Source: Oscillospiraceae bacterium
Lineage (GTDB): Bacteria; Bacillota_A; Clostridia; Oscillospirales; WRJC01
Length of the DNA: 15,213 bases
Direction: 5' to 3'
Assembly (NCBI GenBank): GCA_009782405.1
Contig: WRJC01000069.1
Coordinates: forward strand, 1-15,213
In this document: positions 14,003-15,213 of the stretch, piece after piece
Layout of the letters: each line of letters opens with the position of its first letter
Numbering within the stretch: position 1 is the stretch's first letter
Position numbers and translations under genes: made by a program
The notes under the pieces: generated by a model
Told to the model about the DNA's origin: nothing
Database searches by the model: none
The model's input: the letters and a program-made list of their open reading frames with translations, nothing else

Positions 14003-14188
14003 TTATAAACTGTTCAATCGACTGCTGCCGTTGGCTGCGGTCGTCACTGATATTTCATGCGGTTCTATATGACCACCGACTCCGCTCCAATAACCGGGGT
14101 TGATTTTACGGTTATCCGCGCGTTTCATTAGCAGATATTGATTGTCGTTTTGTAAAAACGCCGCGACATAATTAACGAGTGTTATCAT
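14003..14188 (-). pseudogene. Nudix hydrolase, 3'-truncated
   Basis: The frame gives 61 residues. The first 46 are a good Nudix N-terminus: Y-L-L-M-K-R-A-D, then P-G-Y-W-S-G-V-G-G39-H-I-E-P-H-E45, which begins the Nudix box (G-x5-E). The rest of the box, R-E-x-x-E-E, is absent; the sequence turns to V-T-T-A-A-N-G-S-S-R and stops at 14003. A functional Nudix domain needs about 130 residues, so this is a broken gene and the metal-binding Glu residues are lost. Its ATG overlaps the stop of the upstream phosphotransferase by four bases (ATGA), showing they once formed a coupled pair. Another frame reads on to a stop at 13983-13985, but it does not restore a Nudix box. Confidence 0.7.
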
Positions 14189-15180
14189 ATATTTTTCAAC
14201 AACCTTTCCTCCGCTGCTAACAATCTGCCGTCCTTCACTTTGTCTAAGCCATCATTCGCCCAATTTGGAAAAATCTTGCGCTGACAAGCGATAACTAAGC
14301 TCGATAATTCACAAGCCACAGCATCAATAATAGTTTCCCGTTCATCGAACTCACCGTATGCAGACAGAAACGCCGTTTTAGCATCGAAACTGCCGAGGTT
14401 CCAACACACATTGCGAATATCCGAGTAGACATATGACTTGTAAAAAAAGTTGTAATCAAACATCAACGCGCTTGATCCATCGCGCGCTACCGCAAGGTTG
14501 GTATAATAAAAGTCGGTATAGACGAGAGTTCGCGGCAAGCTCATCACGGCAGAGTGGATTTGCTCAAAATGTTTTTCGATGGTTTGCCAAATCGGTAATC
14601 CGCTCGTCCCGGTTTTCTCTTGAATCAATCGCAAATTATCAAGCGTGAAGCTGTCGTATTCATCAAGGAAATCATGCGTGTTCACATAGTTCCGTCCGTT
14701 TGCGTGCAGGGTTTTATACCATAGAGCGATTTTTTCAGCGACATTCGGGTCGTTCATATCTTCCGATGTACCTAACCGATAATCGCTACGCTCAATGTCC
14801 TCGATCAAAAGGGAGCAGTCTGTATGCGCGATCATTTTCAACGTAGGGACACTAAGCGAATTGAGAAGCTGATAGTTTGCGATTTCACGACGATACTCCG
14901 GCTTGTCAAAACACTTCATCACATAGCTGTCGATGTCAGTAGTGACACGCCATACCGAAACGCCGTCTTTGTTGCGTATCAACGAGAGATCGCTGAAAGC
15001 GATATTCATGCGGTTTAATTCGGTTTCCGCGAAACGCCCGATGGTTTTCGTAAATTCCGCGTCTATAACGTCCGCAAAGCACCCGACAACATCGGCATCA
15101 ACGCTCTTATCATCTTTTGAATACTTGGTTGGGTCTTTTCTGATTTGGATAGCTTTTTGCATGGCTTCATTCAAGGTCAT
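14185..15180 (-). CDS. APH-like phosphotransferase (aminoglycoside/choline kinase fold)
   Basis: This 331-residue protein has the protein-kinase-like fold of the APH family. Motifs: the catalytic loop L-V-Y-T-D223-F-Y-Y-T-N228, where Tyr-Thr replaces the usual His-Gly, and the metal-binding Asp242 in L-M-F-D-Y-N. A beta-strand Lys of the type needed for ATP is seen in Y-V-M-K-C-F near residue 90. It would phosphorylate a small hydroxylated molecule; members inactivate aminoglycosides or act on sugars and choline, and the substrate cannot be told here. The ATG at 15180 has GAGGGAGA on the minus strand about ten bases upstream. It is coupled to the broken Nudix gene. Codon use is more balanced than in the GC-rich neighbours, consistent with separate origin. 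Its promoter lies beyond the right edge. Confidence 0.75.
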   Translation of the reverse strand: MTLNEAMQKAIQIRKDPTKYSKDDKSVDADVVGCFADVIDAEFTKTIGRFAETELNRMNIAFSDLSLIRNKDGVSVWRVTTDIDSYVMKCFDKPEYRREIANYQLLNSLSVPTLKMIAHTDCSLLIEDIERSDYRLGTSEDMNDPNVAEKIALWYKTLHANGRNYVNTHDFLDEYDSFTLDNLRLIQEKTGTSGLPIWQTIEKHFEQIHSAVMSLPRTLVYTDFYYTNLAVARDGSSALMFDYNFFYKSYVYSDIRNVCWNLGSFDAKTAFLSAYGEFDERETIIDAVACELSSLVIACQRKIFPNWANDGLDKVKDGRLLAAEERLLKNI

Positions 15181-15213
15181 TTAAAAGCGTCTCCCTCTCT
15201 TACTTTATTTGTT

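Overview
The window looks like a chromosomal stretch from a Gram-positive anaerobe of the Clostridia type. Reasons: Shine-Dalgarno sites of the AGGAGG kind, near-consensus sigma-A promoters, a CsaB-type pyruvyl transferase (cell-wall polymer pyruvylation for S-layer anchoring), and a Firmicutes-style lipoprotein sugar-binding protein with a D-x-N-x-N-G loop. The exact taxon cannot be read from the sequence.

Layout, left to right. (1) 1-382: 3' part of an IS1595-type transposase running off the left edge. (2) About 383-3900: a markedly AT-rich island. It holds two tandem small precursor peptides with a shared leader and repeated Cys-Thr-Asn cores (720-899, 935-1126), a strong stem-loop (1205-1261), an ABC exporter without a peptidase domain (1311-3149) and a subtilisin-like protease without signal or propeptide (3152-3934). 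I read this as a RiPP (ribosomally made, modified peptide) or bacteriocin-like locus. No recognisable modifying enzyme is present. (3) 3900-4370: a remnant of a secreted InlB B-repeat protein in much more GC-rich sequence, fused out of frame to the protease tail. This marks the right border of the island. (4) 4417-5409: a BtrH-N/C39-like papain-fold protein that seems to lack the catalytic Cys, followed by a clear terminator. (5) 5475-8266: a consensus promoter driving a two-gene unit, a glycosyltransferase-CsaB fusion and ruvX. (6) 8396-8602: a self-contained small transcription unit (extended -10, Shine-Dalgarno, 28-codon ORF, terminator). (7) 8624-9967: another consensus promoter and an AlbA_2/HATPase (Schlafen-like) ATP-binding protein. 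(8) 9964-13903, minus strand: a GH95-like glycoside hydrolase and a lipoprotein solute-binding protein with no permease genes. (9) 13983-15180, minus strand: a truncated Nudix gene and an APH-like phosphotransferase.

How the parts work together. In the island, the precursor peptides would be made in excess, the cytosolic S8 protease would remove the shared leader, and the ABC protein would export the core. The stem-loop may set the ratio of precursor to exporter. The maturase must come from elsewhere, or was lost at the 3900 breakpoint, or the peptides are used unmodified. The CsaB fusion belongs to cell-wall polymer assembly, and the solute-binding protein and hydrolase pair to oligosaccharide use. 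The most promising item for new biology is the 720-3934 locus. The small transcript at 8396-8602 comes second.
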